Shown here piece after piece: positions 1 through 8,742 of a DNA stretch of 64,000 nt. Origin of the DNA: Sphingomonas beigongshangi (GTDB lineage: Bacteria > Pseudomonadota > Alphaproteobacteria > Sphingomonadales > Sphingomonadaceae). The translations under genes and the position numbers were made by a program. The notes below the pieces were generated by a model. That model saw only the letters and a program-made list of their open reading frames with translations. It made no database searches and was not told the DNA's origin. The number at the start of each line of letters is the position of its first letter. The first letter of the stretch is position 1. The stretch spans positions 186,001-250,000 of the forward strand of contig NZ_JADHDT010000005.1 in assembly GCF_016820445.1 (NCBI RefSeq), in the 5' to 3' direction.

Positions 1-1059
1 CGGCGGCGGCTCGCCGGGCAGGCGGCCGGTGAGGAAGCGGCTGTAATTTTCGATGCCGTTGCAGCTGCCGGTGGCGGCGATCATCTCGAGGTCGAAATTG
101 GTGCGCTGCTCCAGCCGCTGCGCCTCGAGCAACTTCCCTTCCGCGACCAGCTCCTTGAGCCGTTCTGACAGCTCGTGCTTGATCGCCTCGGTCGCCTGTT
201 TCAGCGTCGGGCCGGGCGTGACATAGTGGCTGTTGGCGTAGATGCGCACGCTGTTGAGGCTGGCGACCTTCTTGCCGGTCAGCGGATCGAACTCGACGAT
301 CTCCTCGATGTCGTCGCCGAAGAAGCTGATCCGCCAGGCGGTGTCCTCGTAATGCGACGGGAAGACCTCAAGCGTGTCGCCCTTCACGCGGAAATTGCCG
401 CGCGCGAAGGCGGCGTCGTTGCGCTTGTACTGGAGCGCGACGAGCTTGCGCACGATCTCGCGCTGGTCGGCGGTCTGGCCCTTCTTCAGGTCGAAGATCA
501 TCGCCGAATAGGTCTCGACCGAGCCGATGCCGTAGAGGCAAGACACCGAGGCGACGATGATGACGTCGTCGCGTTCGAGCAGCGACCGGGTCGCCGAATG
601 GCGCATCCGGTCGATCGACTCGTTCACCGAGCTTTCCTTCTCGATATAGGTGTCGGACCGCGGGACGTACGCCTCGGGCTGGTAGTAATCGTAATAGCTG
701 ACGAAATATTCGACCGCGTTGTTGGGGAAGAAGCTCTTGAACTCGCCATAGAGCTGCGCGGCGAGGATCTTGTTGGGGGCGAGGATCAGCGCGGGGCGCT
801 GCAGCTCCTCGATGACCTTGGCCATGGTGAAGGTCTTGCCCGAGCCGGTGACGCCGAGCAGCACCTGATCCTTCTCGCCCGCACGCGCGGCCGCGGTCAG
901 CTCGGCGATCGCGGTCGGCTGGTCGCCCGACGGCTGATAGTCGCTGACCAAATCGAAACGCTTGCCGCCCTCCACCTTGTCGGGCCGCGCGGGGCGATGG
1001 GGGACGAAGCTCTCGCCCGTTTCCGGCTCGGCGAGACTGGTGCGGATCTGGATGGCCAT
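1..1059 (-). CDS. uvrB: UvrABC system protein B, N-terminal 353 residues (runs off the left edge)
   Basis: This is the DNA-damage-loading helicase subunit of nucleotide excision repair; it receives damaged DNA from UvrA and recruits UvrC. The frame is open from the ATG at 1057-1059 to the window edge, so about half of the usual ~700 residues is missing. The N-terminus carries the UvrB opening [10 protein letters not shown], the Walker A loop GVTGSGKT near residues 69-76, and the damage-clamping beta-hairpin region [12 protein letters not shown] near residues 116-127. It is divergent from the ferredoxin reductase gene, and a sphingomonad inverted repeat lies between them. I see no GTTC-N7-GTTC LexA box in the visible upstream DNA. 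Confidence 0.96.
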   Translation of the reverse strand, partial: MAIQIRTSLAEPETGESFVPHRPARPDKVEGGKRFDLVSDYQPSGDQPTAIAELTAAARAGEKDQVLLGVTGSGKTFTMAKVIEELQRPALILAPNKILAAQLYGEFKSFFPNNAVEYFVSYYDYYQPEAYVPRSDTYIEKESSVNESIDRMRHSATRSLLERDDVIIVASVSCLYGIGSVETYSAMIFDLKKGQTADQREIVRKLVALQYKRNDAAFARGNFRVKGDTLEVFPSHYEDTAWRISFFGDDIEEIVEFDPLTGKKVASLNSVRIYANSHYVTPGPTLKQATEAIKHELSERLKELVAEGKLLEAQRLEQRTNFDLEMIAATGSCNGIENYSRFLTGRLPGEPPP

Positions 1060-1129
1060 AGGATCGGGGATATGGGGGCGGGGGCGGTCGGTGGCAACGG
1101 ATCGGGAACATGCGCACGCTTCGTTCCCA

Positions 1130-1206
1130 GGCGAAGGCCGGGGCCCAGCCGGGAAGGCTTCCGAGCGTGATCGCTGAGCGTCACCCAACTGGGCCTGGCC
1201 TTCGCC
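1130..1206. repeat. Sphingomonad intergenic inverted repeat
   Basis: The left arm GGCGAAGGCCGGGGCCCAG (1130-1148) is matched by a near-perfect reverse complement, CTGGGCCTGGCCTTCGCC (1189-1206), around a loop of about 40 nt. Elements of this shape are scattered between genes in sphingomonads. It sits between two divergent genes, so it is not a simple terminator. A decayed copy is at 16791-16875. Confidence 0.7.
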
Positions 1207-1333
1207 GGGGAGCCAAGAAGAGGGAGGGGCGCAGGCCGAGTGGGGGAGCGCCCAAGTTTCGCTTTGGTTGACCCGCCGCGCCGCGCTTCATAATGCGACC
1301 GCGTTCCACGAACCATCCAAAGCCCTGTCCGCA

Positions 1334-2155
1334 ATGACCGATACCCGTGCCCCCGTGCTGATCCCCGAGACCAAGGCGTTCCTCAACGTCAAGGTGCTGT
1401 GGGTGCGCCATTGGAACGACCGCCTGTTCTCCTTCGCGGTCGAACGGCCTGCGTCGTTCCGCTTCCGCTCGGGCGAATTCGTGATGATCGGCCTGCCGGG
1501 CGACGGACCGGACGCCAAGCCGATCATGCGCGCCTATTCGGTCGCCAGCCCGAATTATGCCGAGGAGCTGGAGTTCCTGTCGATCAAGGTCGAGGACGGG
1601 CCGCTGACGTCGAAGCTGCAGCTGATCCAGCCGGGCGACGAGGTGTATATGGGCAAGAAGCCGACCGGCACCTTGGTCACCGACGCGCTGGTCGGCGGCA
1701 AGCGGCTGTTCTTCTTCTCGACCGGTACCGGCCTCGCGCCCTTCCTCAGCCTGGCGCGCGACCCGGACGTCTATGGCATGTTCGACCAGGTGATCCTGGT
1801 CCATTCGGTGCGGCAGGTCAGTGACCTCGCCTATCACGATGAACTGCAGGCGCGGCTGGCGGACGATCCGCTCGTGTCCGAAGAGGCGGCGCAGCAGTTC
1901 CATTATATCCCGACGGTGACGCGCGAGCCGTTCCGCACGACGGGGCGCATCGGCGACCTGATCGAAAGCGCGGCGCTGTTCGGCGATCCGGTGCAGGGGC
2001 CCAAGAAGCTCGACCCGGAGACGGACCGGATCATGCTGTGCGGCAGCATGGCGATGATCCGCGAGACCGCGCAGATGCTGGACGGCATCGGCTTCGAGGA
2101 AGGCTCGAACGCCAAGCCCGGCACCTATGTGATCGAGCGCGCCTTCGTCGACTGA
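1334..2155 (+). CDS. fpr: Ferredoxin--NADP(+) reductase
   Basis: This 273-residue cytosolic flavoprotein moves electrons between NADP(H) and ferredoxin or flavodoxin and is usually linked to redox balance and oxidative defence. The FAD-binding RAYSVASPN stretch (R-x-Y-S type) and the NADP-binding FFSTGTGLAPFLSLARD stretch are in the expected order. Near the C-terminus come the LCGS stretch and then the end ERAFVD. I chose the ATG at 1334; an in-frame TTG at 1268 would add 22 low-complexity residues. The gene stands alone, followed by a palindromic repeat. Confidence 0.95.
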   Translation: MTDTRAPVLIPETKAFLNVKVLWVRHWNDRLFSFAVERPASFRFRSGEFVMIGLPGDGPDAKPIMRAYSVASPNYAEELEFLSIKVEDGPLTSKLQLIQPGDEVYMGKKPTGTLVTDALVGGKRLFFFSTGTGLAPFLSLARDPDVYGMFDQVILVHSVRQVSDLAYHDELQARLADDPLVSEEAAQQFHYIPTVTREPFRTTGRIGDLIESAALFGDPVQGPKKLDPETDRIMLCGSMAMIRETAQMLDGIGFEEGSNAKPGTYVIERAFVD

Positions 2156-2160
2156 GGAGG

Positions 2161-2268
2161 TTCCCCTCCCGCTTGCGGGAGGGGATAGGTGTGGGGCTGT
2201 CCACCCGCGCCGTCCCCGGTGAGCCCCGGGCCCACACCGACTCCCTCTCGAAATGGGGGGGGCGTGAA
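2161..2268. repeat. Palindromic intergenic repeat element
   Basis: A perfect inverted repeat, CCCCTCCCGC-TT-GCGGGAGGGG, occupies 2163-2184. It is followed by a wider pair of arms, GGTGTGGGGC and GGGCCCACACC, and then by CCCTCTCGAAATGGGGGG. The layout resembles the short palindromic mini-elements common between alphaproteobacterial genes. It lies just after the fpr stop codon and could also end that transcript, although no T-run follows. Confidence 0.6.
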
Positions 2269-2319
2269 ATGCGCGTTTAGCGCTTCTCTCCGCCGCGCCT
2301 TTCCCCTACCCCGCGGCGC

Positions 2320-3633
2320 ATGACCGGCGAAGCCCTGCCGCCGCGTCGCCCGCGCGGGTGGACGCCACGACGTTTTCGTGCGCTGTTGCGATCGCGGGGG
2401 CCGACCAGCCTGCGCTTCCGCCGGCGGATCGCGGTGCTGACCGGCGCGGTCGCGATCGGCATCGTCGCGGTGCTGTTCGCGCGCGCGTCCGACGCGACCG
2501 GCTTGATGTTCGCCGCCTTCGCGCGGCGGTGGCACTGGCTGCCGCTGCTCACCACGCCCATCGGTTTCATGGCGCTGGTCTGGCTGACGCGCAGGTTCGC
2601 GCCGCTGGCGCGCGGGTCTGGCATTCCGCAGGTGATGGCGGCGCGCGCCGATCCGCAGGGGGCGACCCGCGGGTTGATCTCGGTGAAGACCGTCTGCGCC
2701 AAGGTGCTGCTGACGATCGGCGCGATCCTGTGCGGCGCGAGCGTGGGACGCGAGGGACCTACCGTGCAGATCGCGGCGGCGGTGATGGGCGTGACGCACC
2801 GCGTGCTGCGCGTGCCGCTCAATGCGGCGGTGATCGTCGCGGGCGGCGCGGCCGGCGTCGCGGCGGCGTTCAACACGCCGCTGGCGGGCGTGCTGTTCGC
2901 GATCGAGGAACTCGCCGCCGCCTATGAGCAGAAGGTGACGCTGCTGGTGCTGTCGCTCATCGTCGTCGCCGGCATCACCGCGCAGGCGCTGATGGGCGAC
3001 TATATCTATTTCGGCGCGATCGGGGCGCACATCTCGCTGGCGACCGCCCTGCTGGTCGTGCCGGTCGCAGGCGTGGTCGGCGGCGCGTTCGGCGGGCTGT
3101 TCTCGCGCGTCATGCTCGGCCTGGCGAGCGGCGCGCATCGCATCACGACGCTGACGAAGGCGCAGCCGATCGCCTTTGCCGGCCTGTGCGGCCTGATCGT
3201 CGCCGCGCTGGGAATCGCGACGTCCGGCCTGACCTGGGGCACCGGTTATTCGGCGGCGCGGGCGATGATCGTCGGCGTCGACGCGCCCTTGTGGTTCGGC
3301 CCGGCCAAGGCACTGGCGACGCTGGCGACCGCGGTGGCGGGGCTGCCCGGCGGCATCTTCGCGCCCAGCCTGGCGGTGGGCGCGGGCGTCGGCAACCTGC
3401 TGCACGCGCTGTTTCCCGGCGATCCGGCAGGCGCGGTCGTGATCCTGGGGATGACCGCCTATTTCGCCGGCGTGGTGCGCGCGCCGCTGACCGCGGTGAT
3501 CATCCTGTCGGAGACGACGGCGAGCCGCGGGCTGCTGCTGCCGATGTTCGCGGTCGCCTTCATCGCCGACTGGGCAAGCCGCGCCGTCTGCCGGGAGAAG
3601 CTGTACCACGGCCTGGCGCAGACGTTCCGGTGA
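2320..3633 (+). CDS. ClC-family chloride channel or Cl-/H+ antiporter
   Basis: This 437-residue inner-membrane protein has the full set of ClC selectivity motifs: GSGIP (about residues 105-109), GREGP (about 143-147, containing the gating glutamate) and GGIFAPSL (about 343-350). The pair EE in FAIEELAA matches the position of the internal proton-transfer glutamate of E. coli ClcA, so I infer an antiporter rather than a pure channel. No CBS domains follow. The first ~45 residues are Arg-rich and cytosolic. It is monocistronic. Confidence 0.93.
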   Translation: MTGEALPPRRPRGWTPRRFRALLRSRGPTSLRFRRRIAVLTGAVAIGIVAVLFARASDATGLMFAAFARRWHWLPLLTTPIGFMALVWLTRRFAPLARGSGIPQVMAARADPQGATRGLISVKTVCAKVLLTIGAILCGASVGREGPTVQIAAAVMGVTHRVLRVPLNAAVIVAGGAAGVAAAFNTPLAGVLFAIEELAAAYEQKVTLLVLSLIVVAGITAQALMGDYIYFGAIGAHISLATALLVVPVAGVVGGAFGGLFSRVMLGLASGAHRITTLTKAQPIAFAGLCGLIVAALGIATSGLTWGTGYSAARAMIVGVDAPLWFGPAKALATLATAVAGLPGGIFAPSLAVGAGVGNLLHALFPGDPAGAVVILGMTAYFAGVVRAPLTAVIILSETTASRGLLLPMFAVAFIADWASRAVCREKLYHGLAQTFR

Positions 3634-3685
3634 GCGGGCAACCTGCCGGAAGGGGATGCGCCCCGTCGCCCGAAGCTCTACCCGA

Positions 3686-4111
3686 TCAGCCTTGCAAGAG
3701 CCGCGCGGCCGCCGGGTAGAGCTCGGCCTCCTCGCGCTTGAACATGGCGAGCAACGCCGCTCGATGGGTCGGCACCTCCTGGCCGTACGCCGCCCATGCC
3801 TTGGCGATCTCGGCCGCCGACCAGCGGTTCAGATGCGCGGAATATACACCGCGTAGCCGGCGCGCGTCTTCGAGGATGGACGCATAGCCGGGGATGGCGT
3901 CAATCCGACGCGCCGCACGCAAGGGTGCGTGGACCTGTGCCTCCTCGGCGAGGCGATGGTCCCTGAGGAGCTGCGCCAGCCTGACGCGGGTCGCCCCCAA
4001 TTGCGGCAGGGCCGTCGCCTGCGGTTGCCTGGTCAGCGCGATGAGGGCGTCGACAGCAACCACTATGTCGGCATGCTGCCGCTTGAGGAGCGCAATGTCT
4101 ATCTGGGGCAT
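3686..4111 (-). CDS. Hemerythrin-like (HHE) domain protein
   Basis: This is a 141-residue helical protein. Spaced histidines and acids (KRQHADIV, LLRDHRLAEE, YSAHLNRW, THRAALLAMFKREEAELYP) match the four-helix hemerythrin cation-binding pattern that holds a di-iron centre. Proteins of this size often sense or bind O2 or NO, or take part in iron-sulfur repair. It is transcribed away from the STAS-like gene, and the shared spacer holds a perfect FNR-type box, which supports an oxygen or NO link. The ligand set was judged by eye, so metal binding is inferred. Confidence 0.75.
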   Translation of the reverse strand: MPQIDIALLKRQHADIVVAVDALIALTRQPQATALPQLGATRVRLAQLLRDHRLAEEAQVHAPLRAARRIDAIPGYASILEDARRLRGVYSAHLNRWSAAEIAKAWAAYGQEVPTHRAALLAMFKREEAELYPAAARLLQG

Positions 4112-4221
4112 GGCGAGTTCATGATATCGTCATTGGTCGCTCGCTGGATTTCGGGGCCCGCATGTCCCGGTGAGAGCGATGCTGGTGTTCGGGCCGGGCC
4201 CCCCTAGTGCCAGTCTAAAGT

Positions 4222-4235
4222 TTGATCCAGATCAA
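4222..4235. promoter_or_regulatory. FNR/FixK/Dnr-type box
   Basis: TTGATCCAGATCAA is an exact TTGAT-N4-ATCAA palindrome, the consensus for the CRP/FNR family that responds to low oxygen or NO. Its centre is about 49 bp before the ATG at 4278 and about 118 bp before the divergent hemerythrin start, so it could serve either or both genes. Confidence 0.75.
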
Positions 4236-4277
4236 TTTGATTACCTTAGATTAATATGATTGCCGTAACGAACGTGC

Positions 4278-4730
4278 ATGACGAAGGCGTCCTGGAATGT
4301 AGAGGTCGAGCTCGATCGCAGGCTTCTCAAGCTCGCCATCCGTGGCTTTTTCACTGTCGACGACGTTGCGGGGTTCGCGACCGCCGTGCGCGCGGCGATC
4401 GTCAGATTGCGGCCCTCGCTCGCAGGAAGGCCACACGTCACGATCTGCGACACGCGTGGCGTCCAGATCCAGTCCGCCGATGCCGGAGCGGCCTTCGAAG
4501 CGATGCTGGCCAATCCCGAGGCCCGTTCGCGGCGACTCGCCTATGTCATCGATGCCGCGCTGGCGCAGATGCAGATCAAGCGGATCACCGCACGGGAGGA
4601 TGCCGCCTATTTCCGGACATATGAGGAAGCAGAAGCCTGGGTGTTCGCCGACGATCCCGGTGGATCGACCAGCCGGATCGACCGGCGCGACACGATGCAG
4701 CCATCGTGCGCGCGAGGTCCGCACGACTGA
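4278..4730 (+). CDS. STAS/SpoIIAA-like domain protein
   Basis: This 150-residue cytosolic protein has no membrane segment. The first ~115 residues have the alternating strand-helix layout of SpoIIAA-like/STAS folds: LLKLAIRGFFTVDDVAGF, then VTICDTRGVQIQ, then RLAYVIDAALAQMQIKRI, then EDAAYFRTYEEAEAWVF. The last ~25 residues look disordered. Its start lies just after a perfect FNR box, so induction by low oxygen or NO is plausible. The partner protein and function are unknown. Confidence 0.6.
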   Translation: MTKASWNVEVELDRRLLKLAIRGFFTVDDVAGFATAVRAAIVRLRPSLAGRPHVTICDTRGVQIQSADAGAAFEAMLANPEARSRRLAYVIDAALAQMQIKRITAREDAAYFRTYEEAEAWVFADDPGGSTSRIDRRDTMQPSCARGPHD

Positions 4731-4822
4731 AGACAGGCGTGCCGGCCGAGGCGCCGTCCGGCGATAGCGTGTCGATCGGGCATCCCGGCGGATCGTCCCC
4801 ATCGCCGACGTTCGTCGCGACG

Positions 4823-6064
4823 TCAGGGCAGCGCCTTCACCGCGGGCGTGTCCATGCAGCGCAGCATCGCGTCGCGCGTCAGCGGGGCGTGCGATGCGGG
4901 GGCGGTGTAGGGGGGCACCTCGAACGGCCTGCCGAGGCCTTGGGCGGTGAAGCCGGTGCCGCCGGTGCAGCGCATCGCCTCGGCCAGCATGCGCGGCGGC
5001 GTGTCATAGCCTTCGTAGGACAGGCGGAACGTGCCCCAGTGGATCGCCATGCTGCGCGCGGCTCCCAGACGCTGGTGGATCAGCGCCGCCTCCGCCGGGC
5101 CGACATGGCTGCCCGAGGACATCTGTCCCGGCACGAAGCGGAAGGCGCCGATCGGGATCATCGCGAAGCGTATCGGCCCATAGGCCGCCGCCTCGCGCGG
5201 CCAGTTGCCGTCGCCGAAGCCGGTGTCGCCGGCGAAGAAGATGTTGCCGCCGTCGCCGGGCAGGCGGATCACGAAACTGGACCAGAGCGCGCGGTTGCGG
5301 TCCGTGAACCAGCGGCTGCCCCAATGGTGGTTGCGCGTCACGATCACCTGCGCGCGGTCGCCGGGGCACCAGGGGCTTTCCCCGCAACGCGGCGCGACGG
5401 GCGTGACCTTCAACCCCGTCGCATCGAGGGTCGCGGCCTGCCCCCAGTCGAGCGCGGTCGCCTTCGCCCCGACCTGGCCGATCACGCTGTCGTTGCCCAG
5501 GCTGGTGACGATCTGGGGACGGTCGCGCTCCCAAAGGCGCCGCAGCGTCGCCTGGTCGAGATGGTCGTAATGGTTGTGGCTGACGAGCACGAGGTCGATC
5601 CTGGGCAGATCCTCGAAGCGTATGCCGGGTTCTGCGACGCGCTTCGGCCCGAAGCCGAGCGGACCTGCGCGCTCGCTCCAGACGGGATCGGTCAGGATGT
5701 TGAGACCGGCGGTCTGGATCAGCACCGTGGCATGGCCGACCCAGGTGACGCGCATCGCCTCCCCTTCGACACGGGCGGGGGGACGGTCGGGCGTCACCGC
5801 GACGGTATCCGGCCATGCCGGCCGCCCGTCGCGCCCGGTCAGCTGGCGCCAGAAGAAGCCCGCGCGGCTACCGCCCGCCGGCGCGATGCGGAACGTGTCG
5901 CCGTCGCCGTCCGGATTGAAAAAACGTTGTCCGTCGTAATGGTCGCTGTCCGGCCCCTCATAATAGAGGCGATCGAGGAAGCGTGGGACGATCGTGATGC
6001 CGAGGCCGATGACGACCACGAGGCATACGACGATGGCACCGATGATCTTGAGCGCTGTGGCCAC
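4823..6064 (-). CDS. NAPE-PLD-like metallo-beta-lactamase-fold hydrolase, membrane anchored
   Basis: This protein has 413 residues. One N-terminal hydrophobic segment (about residues 5-30) should anchor it to the membrane with the catalytic domain outside the cytoplasm. The metal motif SHNHYDHLD (H-x-H-x-D-H) follows TWVGHATVLI and LTDPVWSERA, the order seen in the N-acyl-phosphatidylethanolamine-hydrolysing phospholipase D family. Later metal ligands appear in FFAGDTGFGD and AIHWGTF. A lipid phosphodiester is the likely substrate by family, but the substrate is not shown by sequence. It is divergent from the amidase gene. Confidence 0.88.
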   Translation of the reverse strand: MATALKIIGAIVVCLVVVIGLGITIVPRFLDRLYYEGPDSDHYDGQRFFNPDGDGDTFRIAPAGGSRAGFFWRQLTGRDGRPAWPDTVAVTPDRPPARVEGEAMRVTWVGHATVLIQTAGLNILTDPVWSERAGPLGFGPKRVAEPGIRFEDLPRIDLVLVSHNHYDHLDQATLRRLWERDRPQIVTSLGNDSVIGQVGAKATALDWGQAATLDATGLKVTPVAPRCGESPWCPGDRAQVIVTRNHHWGSRWFTDRNRALWSSFVIRLPGDGGNIFFAGDTGFGDGNWPREAAAYGPIRFAMIPIGAFRFVPGQMSSGSHVGPAEAALIHQRLGAARSMAIHWGTFRLSYEGYDTPPRMLAEAMRCTGGTGFTAQGLGRPFEVPPYTAPASHAPLTRDAMLRCMDTPAVKALP

Positions 6065-6185
6065 GGACTGTCCAGGGCAAGAGGATCGCGACCAACGCAG
6101 GTGCGCGATTGCGGTTCACCCGGCAACCCCGCTTGCGCTCCGCGACGGGCGCGATAGCATCGTGCCTGTCTCGAAGGGGGATTCC

Positions 6186-7766
6186 ATGCGTCGGATTTTA
6201 TTGGCCTTTCTGCTTGCCGGTGCGGTCGTGCCGAATATCGCGGCGGCGAAGACGGTAAGGGTCGAGGAAGCGTCGATCGACCAGCTGCAGGCGATGATGG
6301 CACGGGGGGAGGCGTCCAGCGTCGAGCTGACCCGCGCCTATCTGGCGCGGATCGCGGCGATGGATCGCAAGGGGCCGGCGCTGCGCAGCGTCATCGCCGT
6401 CAACCCCGATGCGCTCGACCAGGCGAAGGCGCTCGACGCGGAGCGCAGGGCCGGCCGCATCCGCGGGCCGCTGCATGGCATACCAGTGCTGATCAAGGAC
6501 AATATCGAAACCGCGGACCGCATGGCGACGACGGCCGGCAGCCTGGCGCTGAAGGACAATGTTACCGGCCGCGACGCGCCGGTGGTGGCGGAGCTGCGCC
6601 GCGCGGGCGCGGTCATCCTGGGCAAGACCAATTTGTCGGAATGGGCGAACATCCGTTCGACGCATGCGATGAGCGGTTGGAGCGCGGTCGGCGGTCTGGT
6701 CAAGAATCCCTATGCGCTCGACCGCACCGCCTGTGGATCGTCGTCCGGATCGGGCGCGGCGGTGGCGGCCAGCTTCGCCGCGGTGGCGGTGGGGACGGAG
6801 ACGGACGGATCGGTGACCTGCCCGTCGTCGATCAACGGCCTGGTCGGGCTGAAGCCGTCGATCGGCCTCGTCAGCCGCACGCGCGTCGTGCCGATCAGCC
6901 ATAGTCAGGATACGCCCGGGCCGATGGGGCGCAGCGTCCGCGACGTCGCGCTGCTCCTGTCTGCGATGGTCGCGCCCGATCCCGCCGATCCGGCGACGGC
7001 GGGCGCGGTGCGCCGCGATTATGCGAGCGGCCTGTCGGTGAGCGCGCTGTCGGGGCTGCGGATCGGCGTGATCCGCCCCAAGGATCTGCCCGCGGACACG
7101 GCCGCGCGCTACGATGCGGCGCTTGCGGTGCTGCGCGCGGGCGGGGCGGTTCTGGTCGACGTGACGCCGCCCAAGCTGGACGGCCTCGGCGACGCCGAGT
7201 TCCTCGTGCTGCAGACGGAGCTGAAGGCCGACCTCAATGCCTATCTGGCGACGACCCCCGCGGCGGTGACGGCGCGGACGCTCGACCAGCTGATCGCGTT
7301 CAACCGCGATCATGCGGCGGTCGAGATGCCCTTCTTCGGGCAGGAGATCTTCGAGATGGCGGCGAAGACCGGCGGGCTGGACGATGCCGCCTACAAGGCG
7401 GCGCGGGCCAAGTCGCTGCGGCTCGCGGGGCAGGAGGGCATCGACGCGATGCTCAAGGCGGCGGGCGCCACCGTTCTGGTCGAGCCGACCTATGCCGGCG
7501 CCTGGTTGAGCGATCCGGTCTATGGCGACCAGTATAATGGCCCGTCGGCCGCCGAATTGCCGGCGATCGCCGGCTATCCCCACCTGACGGTTCCCATGGG
7601 GCTGGCCAAGGGACTGCCGGTCGGCCTGTCGTTCATCGCGGGCAAGGGCGGCGAGGCGACCGTGCTGGGCGCGGGCTATGCCTATGAACAGCGGGCCAAG
7701 GCGCGGGTCGTCCCGACCTATCGCGCGCAGGCCGACGTGGGGCCGGGGCTGGAGGGCGTGCGCTAA
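6186..7766 (+). CDS. Exported amidase (amidase signature family)
   Basis: This 526-residue protein has a clear Sec signal peptide, ILLAFLLAGAVVPNIAAA, ending near residue 20. The amidase-signature Ser-cisSer-Lys triad can be seen: Lys in IPVLIKDNIET, then the Gly/Ser-rich CGSSSGSGAAVAASFAAVAVG block, and the nucleophile region TETDGSVTCPSSINGLVGLKP. Such enzymes hydrolyse amides. The periplasmic location sets it apart from GatA. I chose the ATG at 6186 because GAAGGGGGA lies just before it and the signal peptide begins there. Confidence 0.92.
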   Translation: MRRILLAFLLAGAVVPNIAAAKTVRVEEASIDQLQAMMARGEASSVELTRAYLARIAAMDRKGPALRSVIAVNPDALDQAKALDAERRAGRIRGPLHGIPVLIKDNIETADRMATTAGSLALKDNVTGRDAPVVAELRRAGAVILGKTNLSEWANIRSTHAMSGWSAVGGLVKNPYALDRTACGSSSGSGAAVAASFAAVAVGTETDGSVTCPSSINGLVGLKPSIGLVSRTRVVPISHSQDTPGPMGRSVRDVALLLSAMVAPDPADPATAGAVRRDYASGLSVSALSGLRIGVIRPKDLPADTAARYDAALAVLRAGGAVLVDVTPPKLDGLGDAEFLVLQTELKADLNAYLATTPAAVTARTLDQLIAFNRDHAAVEMPFFGQEIFEMAAKTGGLDDAAYKAARAKSLRLAGQEGIDAMLKAAGATVLVEPTYAGAWLSDPVYGDQYNGPSAAELPAIAGYPHLTVPMGLAKGLPVGLSFIAGKGGEATVLGAGYAYEQRAKARVVPTYRAQADVGPGLEGVR

Positions 7767-7777
7767 AACGGGGGGCG

Positions 7778-8173
7778 TCAGGCCCGGCGCGCGACGCTTG
7801 CCTGCCACAGCATCAGCAACGGCACGACGCCCAGTTCCATCGCCAGCCCGAACAGATGGCCCGACGAGGGCGCACCAACGCTGGCCAGCGAGACCAGCCG
7901 CGAGCAGCCGCCCGCGATGACCAGCGCGCCGAGCAGGCGGAAGCGTGGGCCCTTGCGCGCGATATCGGGAATGCAGGTAGCGAAGGCGACGCCCACCGCG
8001 AAGAAGATGCCGGAGATGTAGCGGAAGTGGCTGTCGAGGTCGCGCGGGATCACCGGCGGATGGCCGAGGAAGCCGGGGCCCCTGACGATCCCCATGCCGC
8101 CGATCGCCAGCGGGACGAGGCAGGCGACCGCGACCACGGCCTGGAGCAAGCGGCGTTCCAGCGAGGCGTTCAC
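7778..8173 (-). CDS. DUF4345-type small membrane protein
   Basis: This 131-residue protein has four predicted hydrophobic segments (about residues 10-30, 50-70, 78-98 and 105-125) and the RDLDSHFRYISGIFFAVG stretch typical of the DUF4345 family, whose function is unknown. The start is a GTG at 8171-8173, supported by an AAGGAG eight bases before it. That GTG overlaps the TGA of the upstream DUF2721 gene (GTGA), so the two are very likely translated together. Confidence 0.75.
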   Translation of the reverse strand: MNASLERRLLQAVVAVACLVPLAIGGMGIVRGPGFLGHPPVIPRDLDSHFRYISGIFFAVGVAFATCIPDIARKGPRFRLLGALVIAGGCSRLVSLASVGAPSSGHLFGLAMELGVVPLLMLWQASVARRA

Positions 8174-8619
8174 AGCAGGATCTCCTTGCGCACGTGGATC
8201 GCGCGCAGCGATACCCGCACCTCCCACATGAAGGCGGTGAGGCAGAGGATCAGCAGCGTCACCGCGACGATGAAGACCAGCGCGATCCACGTGCCGATGT
8301 GCAGCTTGGCGAGATTGGCGACGAACAGCATCGCGATGACGATGCAGGCCATCACCGCGCTCGACACCGACAGGAACAGCGCGCCGTTGATGATCGACAT
8401 GCGCTCGTCGAGCAGCTTGAGTTCCCATTTCCGGCGCGCGGCCTCGTCGCCGTCGATCTCGCCGAGCAGGCTTTCGAGCGCGCGCGCCCGGTCGATGACG
8501 CGGGCGAGCCGGCCGGCGAGCACATTGAGAATCTGACCGATCGCCGCCAGCATGAACACGGGGGCGAGCGATAGCTGGATGGTTTGTGCGATGGTGGTGA
8601 CGGCGGGCATGGTCGGCAT
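8170..8619 (-). CDS. DUF2721 membrane protein
   Basis: About 149 residues. It opens with a hydrophobic helix, IQLSLAPVFMLAAIGQILNV, then NRLARVIDRARALE-like text (here GRLARVIDRARALE), and two more membrane segments near residues 75-95 and 103-125. This is the standard layout of the DUF2721 family, whose role is unknown. Several in-frame ATGs (8610, 8619, 8628, 8631) compete and none has a strong ribosome site; I picked 8619. It overlaps the next gene by the GTGA junction. Confidence 0.78.
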   Translation of the reverse strand: MPTMPAVTTIAQTIQLSLAPVFMLAAIGQILNVLAGRLARVIDRARALESLLGEIDGDEAARRKWELKLLDERMSIINGALFLSVSSAVMACIVIAMLFVANLAKLHIGTWIALVFIVAVTLLILCLTAFMWEVRVSLRAIHVRKEILL

Positions 8620-8742
8620 GATGCGCATCATAGGCGGCGGGCGCGGCAGCGGAAGGGCCGAAACGGGGCCGGCGTCCGACGCAGCCTCGCGATTGCCGCC
8701 TTGCGAGCTGCACCGCTTGGTAACCGATTGCGTATAGCGACC

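Noticed and set aside
1060..1333. LexA box in front of uvrB
   Set aside because: Only isolated GTTC/GAAC tetramers in the wrong orientation or spacing; no GTTC-N7-GTTC direct repeat.
6198..7808. Minus-strand open frame of more than 500 codons opposite the amidase
   Set aside because: The plus strand encodes an intact amidase with signal peptide; the antisense product is Arg-rich and has no family features.
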